From Microbacterium sp. SY138 (GTDB lineage: Bacteria > Actinomycetota > Actinomycetes > Actinomycetales > Microbacteriaceae): a stretch of 64,000 bases of DNA. Position 1 is the first letter of the stretch. Each line of letters starts with the position of its first letter. The notes beneath the pieces are model-generated. The model was not told the origin of the DNA. It did not search any database and saw only the letters and a program-made list of their open reading frames with translations. The stretch is from positions 3,162,001 to 3,226,000 of the forward strand of contig NZ_CP155793.1 of the NCBI RefSeq assembly GCF_039729145.1, in the 5' to 3' direction. Shown piece after piece: positions 40,139 to 48,450 of the stretch. Made by a program: the position numbers and the translations under genes.

Positions 40139-40704
40139 CCCTGCACGACGACCCCACAGCCGATCCGGACACCGAGGCGGACGGCACGAGCGGCGACCCC
40201 GGCATGCGCAGCCACATCGCGCGACTGAGTGAGCTCGCCGCCGAGCGACCGCTGCGGGTCGGGGTGGCGGAGTCGCTCACGGCCGGCCTGCTCGCGCACA
40301 CCATCGGCTCCGGCGACGCGGCCTCGGACTGGTTCGCCGGCGGCGTCGTCGCCTACCGGACGGACGTCAAGGAGCGAGTGCTCGGGCTGACGCCGGGGAC
40401 CGATCCCTGCTCCTCCTCGTGCGCAGAACAGCTCGCCGCGGGGGCACGGCACCTCTTCGACGCCGACATCGCCGTGTCGACCACGGGCGTCGGAGGCCCC
40501 GAGCCGCAGGGGGGTCACCCCGCGGGGACCGTCTACCTGGGCTGGGCCACCGCTGACGATACGGGTCATCGGAGGCTCGCTCTGGTCGGCGACCCGGAAG
40601 AGGTCCTGGCCGCGACCGTCGCCGCCGCCGTCCGCCTGCTCGCCTTCCATTCCGAGGGGCTCCGCCCGCTCGGGCCCCTGCGCGGTCAGGACGCCGACGA
40701 GTAG
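40135..40704 (+). CDS. CinA C-terminal domain, nicotinamide-nucleotide amidohydrolase
   Basis: A 189-residue CinA/PncC-type deamidase that recycles NMN to nicotinate mononucleotide and ammonia. After a short acidic leader the domain begins RVGVAESLTAGLLAHTIGSGDAASDWFAGGVVAYRTDVKERVLG, with catalytic Ser in ESLTAG, and ends GVGGPEPQGGHPAGTVYLGW. GTG 40135 overlaps the CBS stop (GTGA). The CinA N-terminal MoCF domain is absent, as in most stand-alone PncC enzymes. Confidence 0.87.
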   Translation: MTLHDDPTADPDTEADGTSGDPGMRSHIARLSELAAERPLRVGVAESLTAGLLAHTIGSGDAASDWFAGGVVAYRTDVKERVLGLTPGTDPCSSSCAEQLAAGARHLFDADIAVSTTGVGGPEPQGGHPAGTVYLGWATADDTGHRRLALVGDPEEVLAATVAAAVRLLAFHSEGLRPLGPLRGQDADE

Positions 40705-40721
40705 CGTCGGCGATCCGGGCG

Positions 40722-41810
40722 TCACTGCCCCGGGATGAGCCCGATCCGCAGGGGCGCGCCCGGGCTAGCGGCTGCCGCCAGAGCCGCGTCGATCTCGAAC
40801 AGCCCGCGCACCGCGCCGACCGCATCCGCGAACGGGTAGGCCCGCCCCCGTCCGGCGAGGAAGGCCACGGCATCGGCCAGCTCGGCACCGGTGTAGTTGT
40901 GGACACCGGCGACCGTGACCAGCCGTCGCACGATGCTCTCGGCATCGAACGGCACCGGGTCGGCGGGGAACACGCTCCCGACGAGCACGACCGTTCCCCC
41001 GACCGCGACACCCGCGAGTGCCTCGGCCACGGCATGCCCCGAGGCCTCGATCACCACGTCGGGTTCACGGGCGAGACCCGTCGCGCCGAAGCGTGCGGCG
41101 AGCGCACGTCGATCCGGATTGGGGTCGAGCACCTCGACGGTCGCGCCCTGCTCGGCCGCGATGGCCGCAGCCGACAGCCCGACCAGTCCGGCCCCGTGAA
41201 TCCGCACGGCGGCCCCGTCGAGGTCGCGGTCCTTGGCGGCCCTCGCCACCGCCGCCCAGGCGGTCGCCGTGGCGCACGAAGCGGGGGCGAGCACCGAGGC
41301 GGGGAGCGCCTCCGGCACGCGCACGATGGCCGTCCCCTCCCGCAGCTGCACATGACTCGCGAAGGCTCCGGTGAGATCGCCGTGCGCGCCGACGCGGTCG
41401 TGTCCGTACTTCCCCAGGTCGCGGCATTTCTGCGGCATGCCCTGCAGGCAGCGGTCGCAGCACCCGCACGACACCGTGACCGACCAGACCACCCGGTCGC
41501 CGATCCGCAGCGGAGTGCCGTCGACGGTGAGCGCTCCGGCGTCGCCGGTCGCGATCACCCGCCCGACGCTCTCGTGTCCGAGCACGAGCGGCGTCGGCGC
41601 GGATCGACGGCCCTGCACGGTGTGCACATCCGAGCCGCAGATCGTCGACATCTCGACCGCCACGAGCACATCGCCGTCGGCGAGCGCGACCCCGGGCACG
41701 GCGATCGTCTCGTGCGGATGGCCCTCGCCGATCCAGACCATCGCGGTCGCCGCCGGGCGCAGGGCGACGTCTCTCCGGTGCCCGGGAGGACGGATCAGCA
41801 GCGTTCCCAT
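40722..41810 (-). CDS. zinc-dependent alcohol dehydrogenase of the phosphonate module (HpnZ-like)
   Basis: A 362-residue medium-chain zinc dehydrogenase. Catalytic zinc ligands lie in TICGSDVHT and GHES; the structural zinc site CGCCDRCLQGMPQKC has all four Cys. The NAD(P)-binding motif GAGLVGLSAAAIAAEQGA and VIEASGH follow. It matches the putative phosphonate catabolism-associated alcohol dehydrogenase type (TIGR03366-like). Last gene of the phn operon, 10 bases after the hydrolase; it may act on the aldehyde or alcohol released after C-P cleavage. Substrate unproven. Confidence 0.82.
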   Translation of the reverse strand: MGTLLIRPPGHRRDVALRPAATAMVWIGEGHPHETIAVPGVALADGDVLVAVEMSTICGSDVHTVQGRRSAPTPLVLGHESVGRVIATGDAGALTVDGTPLRIGDRVVWSVTVSCGCCDRCLQGMPQKCRDLGKYGHDRVGAHGDLTGAFASHVQLREGTAIVRVPEALPASVLAPASCATATAWAAVARAAKDRDLDGAAVRIHGAGLVGLSAAAIAAEQGATVEVLDPNPDRRALAARFGATGLAREPDVVIEASGHAVAEALAGVAVGGTVVLVGSVFPADPVPFDAESIVRRLVTVAGVHNYTGAELADAVAFLAGRGRAYPFADAVGAVRGLFEIDAALAAAASPGAPLRIGLIPGQ

Positions 41811-41820
41811 GTCGGGCCTC

Positions 41821-42528
41821 TCAGGAGGTGGCGACGAGCGGGAGCAGTTCGCGCTGGACGAGCACGCCGCGCAAGGCGGTCACATCGCTCAGCACGGCAT
41901 CCGCCCCTGCGGCGCTCAGCGCCGGACGATCGTGTGCACCGGTCAGCACGCCCGCGACGAATCCGGCACCGGCTCGGCGGCCCGACTCGACGTCGCTGAC
42001 GGTGTCGCCGGCGACAGCGACGGCCTGGACAGAGGCGGTCTGCGTGCGCAGCAGCGCGGTGAGCACCAGGTCCGGGGCGGGACGCCCGCGTCCGGCATCG
42101 ATCGGCGACAGGACGAGGTCGACGAGATCGCCCCACCCCAGACCGTCGATCAGGGCGTCGCGGGTCACCGGGGCGAAGCCGGTGGTGAGCACGACCGTCA
42201 ACCCGGCATCCTTCAGCCCCTGGATCGCGTCGGCGGCGCCAGGCACCTCGGAGACTCCCTGCTCGGAGACGATCTCGGCGTACGCGCCCTCGAACGCGGC
42301 GGTCGCCCGTGCGGCCGACTCGGCGTCGCCACCGGAGAGGTGCGTGAAGACATCGATCTTCGACTGCCCCATGGTCACGCGCACGTAGTCGAGCGCCTCG
42401 CCCCACGGCATCCGGTCCGCGACGCCGGTGCGCTCGGCGGCGCGCTGGAACGCCTGCTCCACGACGCCGTCGTCGAGCACTGTGGTTCCCGCCATGTCGA
42501 GGACGACGAGTTCGAGAGGAGTGGTCAT
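41821..42528 (-). CDS. phosphonatase-like HAD hydrolase
   Basis: A 235-residue HAD-fold hydrolase of the PhnX-like group (TIGR03351-like), proposed to cleave phosphonoacetaldehyde to acetaldehyde and phosphate. HAD motif I is LDMAGTT (nucleophile D11), the middle has VTMGQSKIDVF (K57 in the position of the Schiff-base Lys in the PhnX MGLxK motif), motif II TTGFAP and motif III/IV GDTVSDVESGRRAGAG. ATG 42528 overlaps the stop of the FAD gene as ATGA. Fits hydrolysis of the aldehyde produced by the oxidoreductase upstream. Confidence 0.85.
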   Translation of the reverse strand: MTTPLELVVLDMAGTTVLDDGVVEQAFQRAAERTGVADRMPWGEALDYVRVTMGQSKIDVFTHLSGGDAESAARATAAFEGAYAEIVSEQGVSEVPGAADAIQGLKDAGLTVVLTTGFAPVTRDALIDGLGWGDLVDLVLSPIDAGRGRPAPDLVLTALLRTQTASVQAVAVAGDTVSDVESGRRAGAGFVAGVLTGAHDRPALSAAGADAVLSDVTALRGVLVQRELLPLVATS

Positions 42529-43664
42529 GATGTTCCTTCCATTGCTGCCGCCCACCCGAAGGCGGCGGTGAGATTCTCTTCGGCGAGCCCCAGCCCTGTG
42601 GTCATCCCGATGCCGGTCGTCGCGGCCAGCACCAGGACGCCGTCGTCGGTCCGGTCGATCAGGAACTCCTGCCGCCCCTTCGCGTATACGCCCTGCCACC
42701 GCTCGATCACGCGGGGCGCCGGCGCATCGAACAGCGTTTCCGCCTCGCTGAGGAAGGCGGTGAAGGCGGCCTCGGGCTGGAACGGCGCCGGGGCCACGGC
42801 CGTCGCGTGCGAGTCGCCGATGATGAGCGTGCCGTCGGGGAGCTGCGTATACATCTGGTTGAGGTCGATCGCGGCGAGGTCGGGCCGCTCGGTGTGCAGG
42901 CGCTCCCGCAGCACGGCGGCCTCGGGTCCGTCGGAGAACCGACCGTAGCGGACGAGCGACCAGCCGGTGAGCAGCGGCGCCGCCAGCGGATGCCGGAACG
43001 ACACGGCCGCCCGCATCATGTCCAGAGCGCAGCGGACCACCCCGTGCCGTTCGGCGACCTCGGGGAGCAGCTGATCGATGTCGTGGTTCACGGCGACGAC
43101 GACGCTCCCGCAGGCGATCGGACCGCGGGTGGTCTCGACACGTCCGTCTCCGACCGCGGTGACGGCGGTACGGAAGCGGAACTCGACACCCAGACGAGCC
43201 AGGTGACGCACGATGGCATCCGCCGCGGTGCGCGGATCCGTCTGCAGGTCGGTCTCGATGTGCGCGCCGCCGATGAGTCCCTCGGCACGGAGCGGGGCGA
43301 GACGCAGGAGCTCCGTGGAATCCAGCATCCGGATCCCGCCCTCGCGGGAGGCGGCCTCCAGCACGGCGAGCTCATCGTCGTGCCGGGCGGCGACCAGCGT
43401 GCCCGACTCGCGCAGCCAGAAGCCCGCATCGTGGGAGAGGCGCAGCCACAGGTCGCGCGAGATGTCGGCGTACCGCCGGGCCTCCCCGCCCTGAGCCCCG
43501 ATGCAGAGGTGCCCGAAGTTGCGGATCGTGGCGCCGACCGGTGCGTCGGTGCGGTCGACCACGATCACGCGCAGACCGCGCCGGACCGCCGCGTACGCCG
43601 CACCCAGACCGACGATCCCGGAGCCGACGACGACCACGTCGGCCGTGTCGAGAGGACGATTCAT
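42525..43664 (-). CDS. FAD-dependent amine oxidoreductase of the phosphonate module (HpnW/PbfD-like)
   Basis: A 379-residue DAO-family flavoprotein with the FAD-binding start DVVVVGSGIVGLGAAYAAVRRGLRVIVVDR and the C-terminal TTGIGMTTGLGLAEENL cofactor motif. It matches the TIGR03364-type oxidoreductase of phosphonate clusters. Related proteins (PbfD) oxidatively remove N-substituents of N-alkyl aminoethylphosphonates, giving phosphonoacetaldehyde. I infer the same kind of step here: amine oxidation to phosphonoacetaldehyde for the next hydrolase. ATGA overlaps connect it to phnE upstream and the hydrolase downstream. Confidence 0.82.
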   Translation of the reverse strand: MNRPLDTADVVVVGSGIVGLGAAYAAVRRGLRVIVVDRTDAPVGATIRNFGHLCIGAQGGEARRYADISRDLWLRLSHDAGFWLRESGTLVAARHDDELAVLEAASREGGIRMLDSTELLRLAPLRAEGLIGGAHIETDLQTDPRTAADAIVRHLARLGVEFRFRTAVTAVGDGRVETTRGPIACGSVVVAVNHDIDQLLPEVAERHGVVRCALDMMRAAVSFRHPLAAPLLTGWSLVRYGRFSDGPEAAVLRERLHTERPDLAAIDLNQMYTQLPDGTLIIGDSHATAVAPAPFQPEAAFTAFLSEAETLFDAPAPRVIERWQGVYAKGRQEFLIDRTDDGVLVLAATTGIGMTTGLGLAEENLTAAFGWAAAMEGTS

Positions 43665-45418
43665 CGGAACACCTTCCGCATCCACATCGCGAGCCCTTCG
43701 ACCACCAGCACGGTGGCGAGGATCATCAGCACGATCGCCGTCACGGTCTCGTAGCGAGAGCCCTGGCTGGCGTTGAGCAGGTAATAGCCGACGCCGCCGC
43801 CGCCGACGATGCCGAGGATCGTCGCCGCGCGGATGTTCGTGTCGAGCATGTAGAAGCTGTGGCCGATGAGCGCCTGCATGCCCTGCGGCACTGTCGCCGA
43901 GGTATAGGTCTGCAGACGCGTCGCGCCCACCGCGCGAAGTGCGCGTTCCGGTCCGCGGTCCACTTCTTCGAAGGAGTCGGCGATGAGCTTGCCGAGCAGT
44001 CCGATGCCGCCGATGGCGAGAGCGATGACGCCGGCCTGCGCGCCGAGTCCGGTGATGACCACGAGCACGATCGCGAGGATCAGCTCCGGGATGCCCCGGA
44101 TGCCGACGAGCAGCAGACGTGCGGTGCCACGGGCACCGGAGCTCGGGGCGACGTTGCGTGCCGCGAGCGAACCCAGCAGCAACGACGGGAGCAGGGTGAG
44201 CACGGTGGCCGCGAGGGCGATCGCGACGGTCTCGCGCATCGCCTGGAACATCGCGCTCGCGTCGTAGTTGCCGAACGACGGCGGCCAGAACTTCGCCGCC
44301 ACCTCGGGCAGCTTGGCCCAGAACGTGATGAGGTCCATCCAGTTGATCTGGCTGACCACCACGCTGCCGATCACCACGAGCACCGCGATGACGCCGGCGA
44401 TCGTGTGGCGCACGCGCTGCGCGGTCCAGGGCCGCCGCACCGCGGTCTCCGGGCTGGCCGCCCAGGCGGGGCGGGCGTCGGGTGCCGATGCGGCATTCGC
44501 GCCGAGACGCGGATGCAGGATCCTGTCGATCCAGGATCGGGTGTGCTTCTGCTCGCCGAGCATCGCGCCGCGGACCATGCTCGAGACGATCTCCATCGCG
44601 ACGCACAGGATGAAGATCACGAGGGCGATGCCGAGGCCCTTGCCGTAGTTGAGCGACTTGAACGCATACGACATCTCCAGGCCCAGACCGGCGACGCCGA
44701 CGTAGCCGAGAACCACGCTGCCGCGCAGGTTGATGTCGTTGCGGTGCAGCACGGTGGCCACCCAGCTGGGCAGCACCTGCGGCAGGATGCCCGACGTGAA
44801 CTCCTGCATCTTCGAGCCGCCCGCCGCACGGATGGCGAGGCGGGGGCCTTCATCGATCTGCTCGATCGCATCGGCGAACATCTTCGAGATCATGCCGATC
44901 GAGTGGATGCCGATGGCGAGGATCCCGGGAAGGGTGCCGAGCGAGAACATCAGCACGAACGCCATCGCGAGCACCACGTCGGGAAGCGCACGGGTGAGCA
45001 CGCCGATGAACCGCGCGGCTGCGCGCCATCCGTTGCCCGGCGTGGTGTTGGCGGCGGCGAGGTAGGCGATCGGCACCGACAGCACGGCGGCGAGCAGCGT
45101 GCCCACGAGCACGAGTCCCACGGTGAGGGCGATCAGCCAGGCGAGGTCGCCAGGGGCGGGGAAGGTGAGACCGCCGACGCGCGCCATGAAGTTCTCGGCA
45201 TTCCCCCAGCTCTGCACCATCGCCGGGAGGGAGATGTCGACATCGCGGACGGCGAGGATGCCGAGCACCACGAGGGCGACCAGGGTGAGGGATGCCGCGA
45301 TCCGCTCCGGCGAGATCGGACGCTTCGGGGCGCGCTCGGCGACGCTGCGCCCGCCGCCCTGAGCCACGGGGCCTCCGCCGCGTGTGGCGGCATCCGTCGC
45401 GGAATCGAGGGCCGTCAT
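43661..45418 (-). CDS. phnE: phosphonate ABC transporter permease, two PhnE domains fused
   Basis: A 585-residue permease made of two PhnE-type membrane domains in tandem, each with about six helices and an EAA-type cytoplasmic loop (first near DAIEQIDEGPRLAIRAAGGSKMQ, second near DSFEEVDRGPERALRAVGATRLQ). Usual PhnE is about 270 residues, so this is a natural fusion that would provide both halves of the channel in one chain. Residues 1-35 are a Gly/Arg-rich leader. ATG 45418 overlaps the phnC stop (ATGA). It works with PhnC and PhnD. Confidence 0.93.
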   Translation of the reverse strand: MTALDSATDAATRGGGPVAQGGGRSVAERAPKRPISPERIAASLTLVALVVLGILAVRDVDISLPAMVQSWGNAENFMARVGGLTFPAPGDLAWLIALTVGLVLVGTLLAAVLSVPIAYLAAANTTPGNGWRAAARFIGVLTRALPDVVLAMAFVLMFSLGTLPGILAIGIHSIGMISKMFADAIEQIDEGPRLAIRAAGGSKMQEFTSGILPQVLPSWVATVLHRNDINLRGSVVLGYVGVAGLGLEMSYAFKSLNYGKGLGIALVIFILCVAMEIVSSMVRGAMLGEQKHTRSWIDRILHPRLGANAASAPDARPAWAASPETAVRRPWTAQRVRHTIAGVIAVLVVIGSVVVSQINWMDLITFWAKLPEVAAKFWPPSFGNYDASAMFQAMRETVAIALAATVLTLLPSLLLGSLAARNVAPSSGARGTARLLLVGIRGIPELILAIVLVVITGLGAQAGVIALAIGGIGLLGKLIADSFEEVDRGPERALRAVGATRLQTYTSATVPQGMQALIGHSFYMLDTNIRAATILGIVGGGGVGYYLLNASQGSRYETVTAIVLMILATVLVVEGLAMWMRKVFR

Positions 45419-46245
45419 GATGCGGCCACCTGCGCAGCCGCCTCGACCAGCTCCTCGGCCACGGCACGGATCTCGGCGGTCGTGGTGGCGACGCGGCCGT
45501 AGATCTCCATGACCTCGGCCTTGGTGAGATCGTCGGTCGGGGTGTCCAGCACCACTTCGCCGTGACGCAGACCGACGATGCGGTCGGCCCACGAGATCGC
45601 GAGGTCGACCTGGTGCAGGCTGCAGACGACGGTGAGTCCCTCGTCGGCGGCGATCTCCCGGATCAGCGCCATGACCTGCTCGCTCGACTCCGGATCGAGC
45701 GAGGCGACCGGCTCGTCGGCGAGCAGGATGTCGGGCTTCTGCATCAGGGCCCTGGCGATGGCCACGCGCTGCTGCTGCCCACCCGAGAGGGTGTCGCTGC
45801 GCTGGTAGGCGCGGTCGAGCAGACCGACGCGATCGAGGTGCTCGAGTGCGGTGAGCTTGGCGGCACGCGAGTATCCCCAGAGGCCGAGGCGCGGTCCGCG
45901 CACGCCGGACAGCGAGCCGGTGAGCACGTTCTCGAGCACGGTGAGCGAGGGCACCAGCTCGAACTGCTGGAAGATGAAGCCCACGCGGCTGCGGAGGTCG
46001 CGCAGCGCCCTGCCCTTCAGCGCCGGGACCTGGGAGCCCAGCACCTCGACCGAGCCCGCGGTGGGGGTCTCGAGACCGTCGAGGTGGCGCAGCAGGGTCG
46101 ACTTCCCCGAGCCGGAGAGGCCGAGGAGCACGACGATCTCGCCGCGGGACACCTCGAGCGAGGCATCCTTCAGTGCAGTGGTCGTCCCGAAGGTCTTCGT
46201 CACGCCGTCGAGGCGGATGAGGGCGTCGGATGCCGAGGCGGTCAT
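45415..46245 (-). CDS. phnC: phosphonate ABC transporter ATP-binding protein
   Basis: A 276-residue ABC ATPase powering phosphonate import. Walker A GLSGSGKST (42-50), Q-loop FIFQQFELV, signature LSGGQQQ, Walker B ILLADEPVASLDP and the H-loop LHQVD. The phrase FEL...LTVLENVLTGSLSG is typical of PhnC. A ribosome site and a strong hairpin lie in the gap between phnD and phnC. Its stop overlaps phnE. Confidence 0.95.
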   Translation of the reverse strand: MTASASDALIRLDGVTKTFGTTTALKDASLEVSRGEIVVLLGLSGSGKSTLLRHLDGLETPTAGSVEVLGSQVPALKGRALRDLRSRVGFIFQQFELVPSLTVLENVLTGSLSGVRGPRLGLWGYSRAAKLTALEHLDRVGLLDRAYQRSDTLSGGQQQRVAIARALMQKPDILLADEPVASLDPESSEQVMALIREIAADEGLTVVCSLHQVDLAISWADRIVGLRHGEVVLDTPTDDLTKAEVMEIYGRVATTTAEIRAVAEELVEAAAQVAAS

Positions 46246-46282
46246 GTCGTAGCTCCTGTGGTGTCGTGAGTCGTGCGGTGGT

Positions 46283-46323
46283 GCCCTCCGTCCCGTCCGT
46301 GCGCGACGGAAGGGACGGAGGGC
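46283..46323 (-). terminator. attenuating hairpin between phnD and phnC
   Basis: Arms of 18 bases (46283-46300 and 46306-46323) pair with one mismatch around the 5-base loop GCGCG. No U-tract follows. It probably lets phnD be expressed above the rest of the operon by stabilising the 3' end of its mRNA or by partial termination. Confidence 0.6.
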
Positions 46324-46353
46324 GCCGGGTGAGGGGAAGCGGTCAGGCCGGGC

Positions 46354-47283
46354 TCAGGCCTTGCACTGGTCCGCTTCGGTCTCCTTGCAGATGTCGCGGA
46401 TCAGGTCGTAGTACGCGTCGTCGACCGGCTTCGTGGCGTAGAACACGCTGCGGAAGGCGTCGGTGTCGGCACCGTCGATGCCCGCGGCGATGATGTCGTC
46501 GATCGTGATCTCGGCGAGGCCGTCGATGAGCTTCTTCGAGACCTCGTCCGGGAGCGTGGAGGAGTAGACCAGCGGCGCACCGGGCACCATCGTCTCGTCG
46601 ACGACCTTCACCTTGTCCGACTTCTCGACCTCGGAGTCCTCGGCGAAGCCCGCCTCGCACTCCACACCCTCGCCGACCTTGGTGACGCTGACATCGTGCT
46701 TGCCGGCGAACACCGGGGTGATGTCGGTCTTGGGGTCGATGCCGGCCTTGAGCAGGTTGTACGACGGGAACAGGTAGCCCGAGGTCGACGACGGGTCCAC
46801 GAAGCAGACCTTCTTGCCCTTGAAGTCGTCGATGCTCGTGATGTCGCTGCCGACCGGGACGATCGCCTGCGAGAAGTAACCCGGCTCCTGGCCCTCTTCG
46901 GTCACGATCGAGGAGATCGGGGTGAGCTTGGCACCGTTGTTGGTGGCGGTGACGTAGGTGAATCCGGAGAAGGACGCGACGTCGACCTTGCCGGCGACCG
47001 CGGCCTCGATGAGTGCGGCGTAGTCGGTCGACTCGTGGTACTCGACCGTCTTGCCGGTGATCTCGGCGATGTAGTCCATGAGCGGCTGGTAGTTCGTCTC
47101 GGTGTCGACCGAGTCGGGCACGACGCCGAAGACGAGCGTGTTCTCGTCGACCGCGAATCCGCTGGCGGAGGACGACTCGTCGGCACCGGGTGTGCCGGCT
47201 GCGTCGGCCGAGCCGGAACAGGCGGCGAGGCCGAGGGCGAGGAGCGCGACGCCGGCGAGGGCGGGAAGAGCGCGAAGCTTCAT
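46354..47283 (-). CDS. phnD: phosphonate ABC transporter substrate-binding lipoprotein
   Basis: A 309-residue PhnD-type periplasmic-binding-fold lipoprotein. The N-terminal MKLRALPALAGVALLALGLAAC gives a lipobox LAAC with Cys22 for lipidation, then an Ala/Ser/Asp linker. The binding domain has LVFGVVPDSVDTETNYQPLMDYI, ASFSGFTYVTA, VCFVDPSSTSGYLFPSYNLL and AGKHDVS, the pattern of phosphate/phosphonate-binding proteins. First gene of the catabolic operon. A shared 9-base element (47346-47354) lies upstream and may be a GntR site. Confidence 0.93.
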   Translation of the reverse strand: MKLRALPALAGVALLALGLAACSGSADAAGTPGADESSSASGFAVDENTLVFGVVPDSVDTETNYQPLMDYIAEITGKTVEYHESTDYAALIEAAVAGKVDVASFSGFTYVTATNNGAKLTPISSIVTEEGQEPGYFSQAIVPVGSDITSIDDFKGKKVCFVDPSSTSGYLFPSYNLLKAGIDPKTDITPVFAGKHDVSVTKVGEGVECEAGFAEDSEVEKSDKVKVVDETMVPGAPLVYSSTLPDEVSKKLIDGLAEITIDDIIAAGIDGADTDAFRSVFYATKPVDDAYYDLIRDICKETEADQCKA

Positions 47284-47345
47284 GAGGACCTTTCAGGGTG
47301 TGAGGGGTGATCCACGGAAGACTCTCTCAGGTGCCACGCCGAGAT

Positions 47346-47354
47346 ATGTACCTA
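47346..47354. promoter_or_regulatory. ATGTACCTA element upstream of phnD, candidate GntR site
   Basis: ATGTACCTA also occurs at 47443-47451, over the gntR promoter. Here it is flanked by CCGAG and CTCGG arms and forms a TA-N-GTAC-N-TA core. It lies 62 bases upstream of the phnD start. Confidence 0.45.
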
Positions 47355-47440
47355 ACTCGGAAGAGTTCAGGGCTCGTTTACCGAGCATTCGCCTGGATGA
47401 ACACTCCTCGAACGTGATCGCGCCCACCGAGATGGCGAAG

Positions 47441-47446
47441 TAATGT
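47441..47446 (+). promoter_or_regulatory. candidate -10 of the gntR gene
   Basis: TAATGT ends six bases before GTG 47453 and overlaps the second ATGTACCTA element (47443-47451), so binding there would block transcription. Confidence 0.5.
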
Positions 47447-47451
47447 ACCTA
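47443..47451. promoter_or_regulatory. second ATGTACCTA element, over the gntR promoter
   Basis: Exact copy of the element at 47346-47354, 97 bases away and in the same orientation. Overlaps the -10 and the predicted transcription start of gntR. Confidence 0.45.
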
Positions 47452-47452
47452 T

Positions 47453-48196
47453 GTGGCCGAAGCTGTGTACACCCAGATCGCCGACGACCTTCGCGCGCAG
47501 ATCGCGGCGGGCACCCTGCGCCCGGGCGACGACGTCCCGACCGAGGCGGACCTCGCCGAGAAGTGGCGCACATCTCGCGGTCCGATCCGCAATGCCCTGG
47601 CCGCCCTGCGCGGCGAAGGTCTGATCGAGACGAGCCGCGGGCGGCCGGCGCGCGTGGTCGCCCGCAAGGCCAATCAGGCCGTCGACGTGTCGGTGCCGTT
47701 CACGCGCTGGGCTCGGGAGCTGGGCGTCACCCCGGGGGCGCAGACGCAGGAGCTGAGCCTGCGGCGCGCCGGCGATCTGGGAGCAGCACTCGGCGTCGAC
47801 GCGAGCGACACCATCGTGAGCGTGGTCAGGCTGCGCCTGCTCGACGGCCGCCCGACCATGCTGGAGCGCCTCCACTACACGGAGGTCGCGGGACGACGAC
47901 TGTTCGAGGTGAACCTCGACGAGGTCTCGATCACGGAGTACCTGGGCTCCGTCGGACACCCGATCGTCACGCTGCAGCACGTCATCGATGCGGTGGCCGC
48001 CGACGACCAGGATGCCGCGCTGCTGCGCGTGCCCCGTGGCACGCCCATCCTGCGCCTCACACGCACGTCGCGCGATGCGGAGGGGCGGATCTTCGAGGCC
48101 TCGGAGGACCGCTACCTGAGCGAGGTCGTGCGCTTCACGGTCGCCGCGTCGGGGATCTCCACCGACGGCCATTTCATGCGTGCCGTCGGCGCCTAG
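47453..48196 (+). CDS. GntR/HutC-family regulator of the phosphonate operon
   Basis: A 247-residue regulator with an N-terminal winged helix (about 3-68, VYTQIADDLRAQIAAGTLRPGDDVPTEADLAEKWRTSRGPIRNALAALRGEGLIETSRGRPARV) and a C-terminal UTRA ligand-binding domain (about 85-240). It is divergent from phnD by 169 bases and very probably represses the phn operon until its ligand, a phosphonate or breakdown product, binds. GTG 47453 is apparently leaderless, and the promoter overlaps a candidate operator. Confidence 0.9.
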   Translation: MAEAVYTQIADDLRAQIAAGTLRPGDDVPTEADLAEKWRTSRGPIRNALAALRGEGLIETSRGRPARVVARKANQAVDVSVPFTRWARELGVTPGAQTQELSLRRAGDLGAALGVDASDTIVSVVRLRLLDGRPTMLERLHYTEVAGRRLFEVNLDEVSITEYLGSVGHPIVTLQHVIDAVAADDQDAALLRVPRGTPILRLTRTSRDAEGRIFEASEDRYLSEVVRFTVAASGISTDGHFMRAVGA

Positions 48197-48252
48197 CAGG
48201 ACGTGCATGAGCACCGGTCGGGAGGCCGGAGAATCGGCCGTTAACGCAGAAG

Positions 48253-48308
48253 GCGATCGCGAGCGCGCAAGGTGTTTCAGAAGCCAGAAAGACCGCGCCC
48301 GCGATCGC
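48253..48308. repeat. inverted repeat in the convergent gap after gntR
   Basis: GCGATCGCG (48253-48261) and CGCGATCGC (48300-48308) are complementary, 38 bases apart. A second small hairpin TAGAC-TTTC-GTCTA lies near 48393-48406. Either may end transcription between the convergent gntR and kinase genes. The 254-base gap 48197-48450 shows no convincing open frame. Confidence 0.4.
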
Positions 48309-48450
48309 AGCGCTGGGGACGCTTTATCTGGGGAGCCTTCAGATTACGGGAGGCTGCAACGCGTTCCACAGGGTCGAACGTCGAGACTTCCTTAGACTTT
48401 CGTCTAGGTTCTCGCGGATCGTGGAAGGGGTGCTCACACACTCTAGAGCA

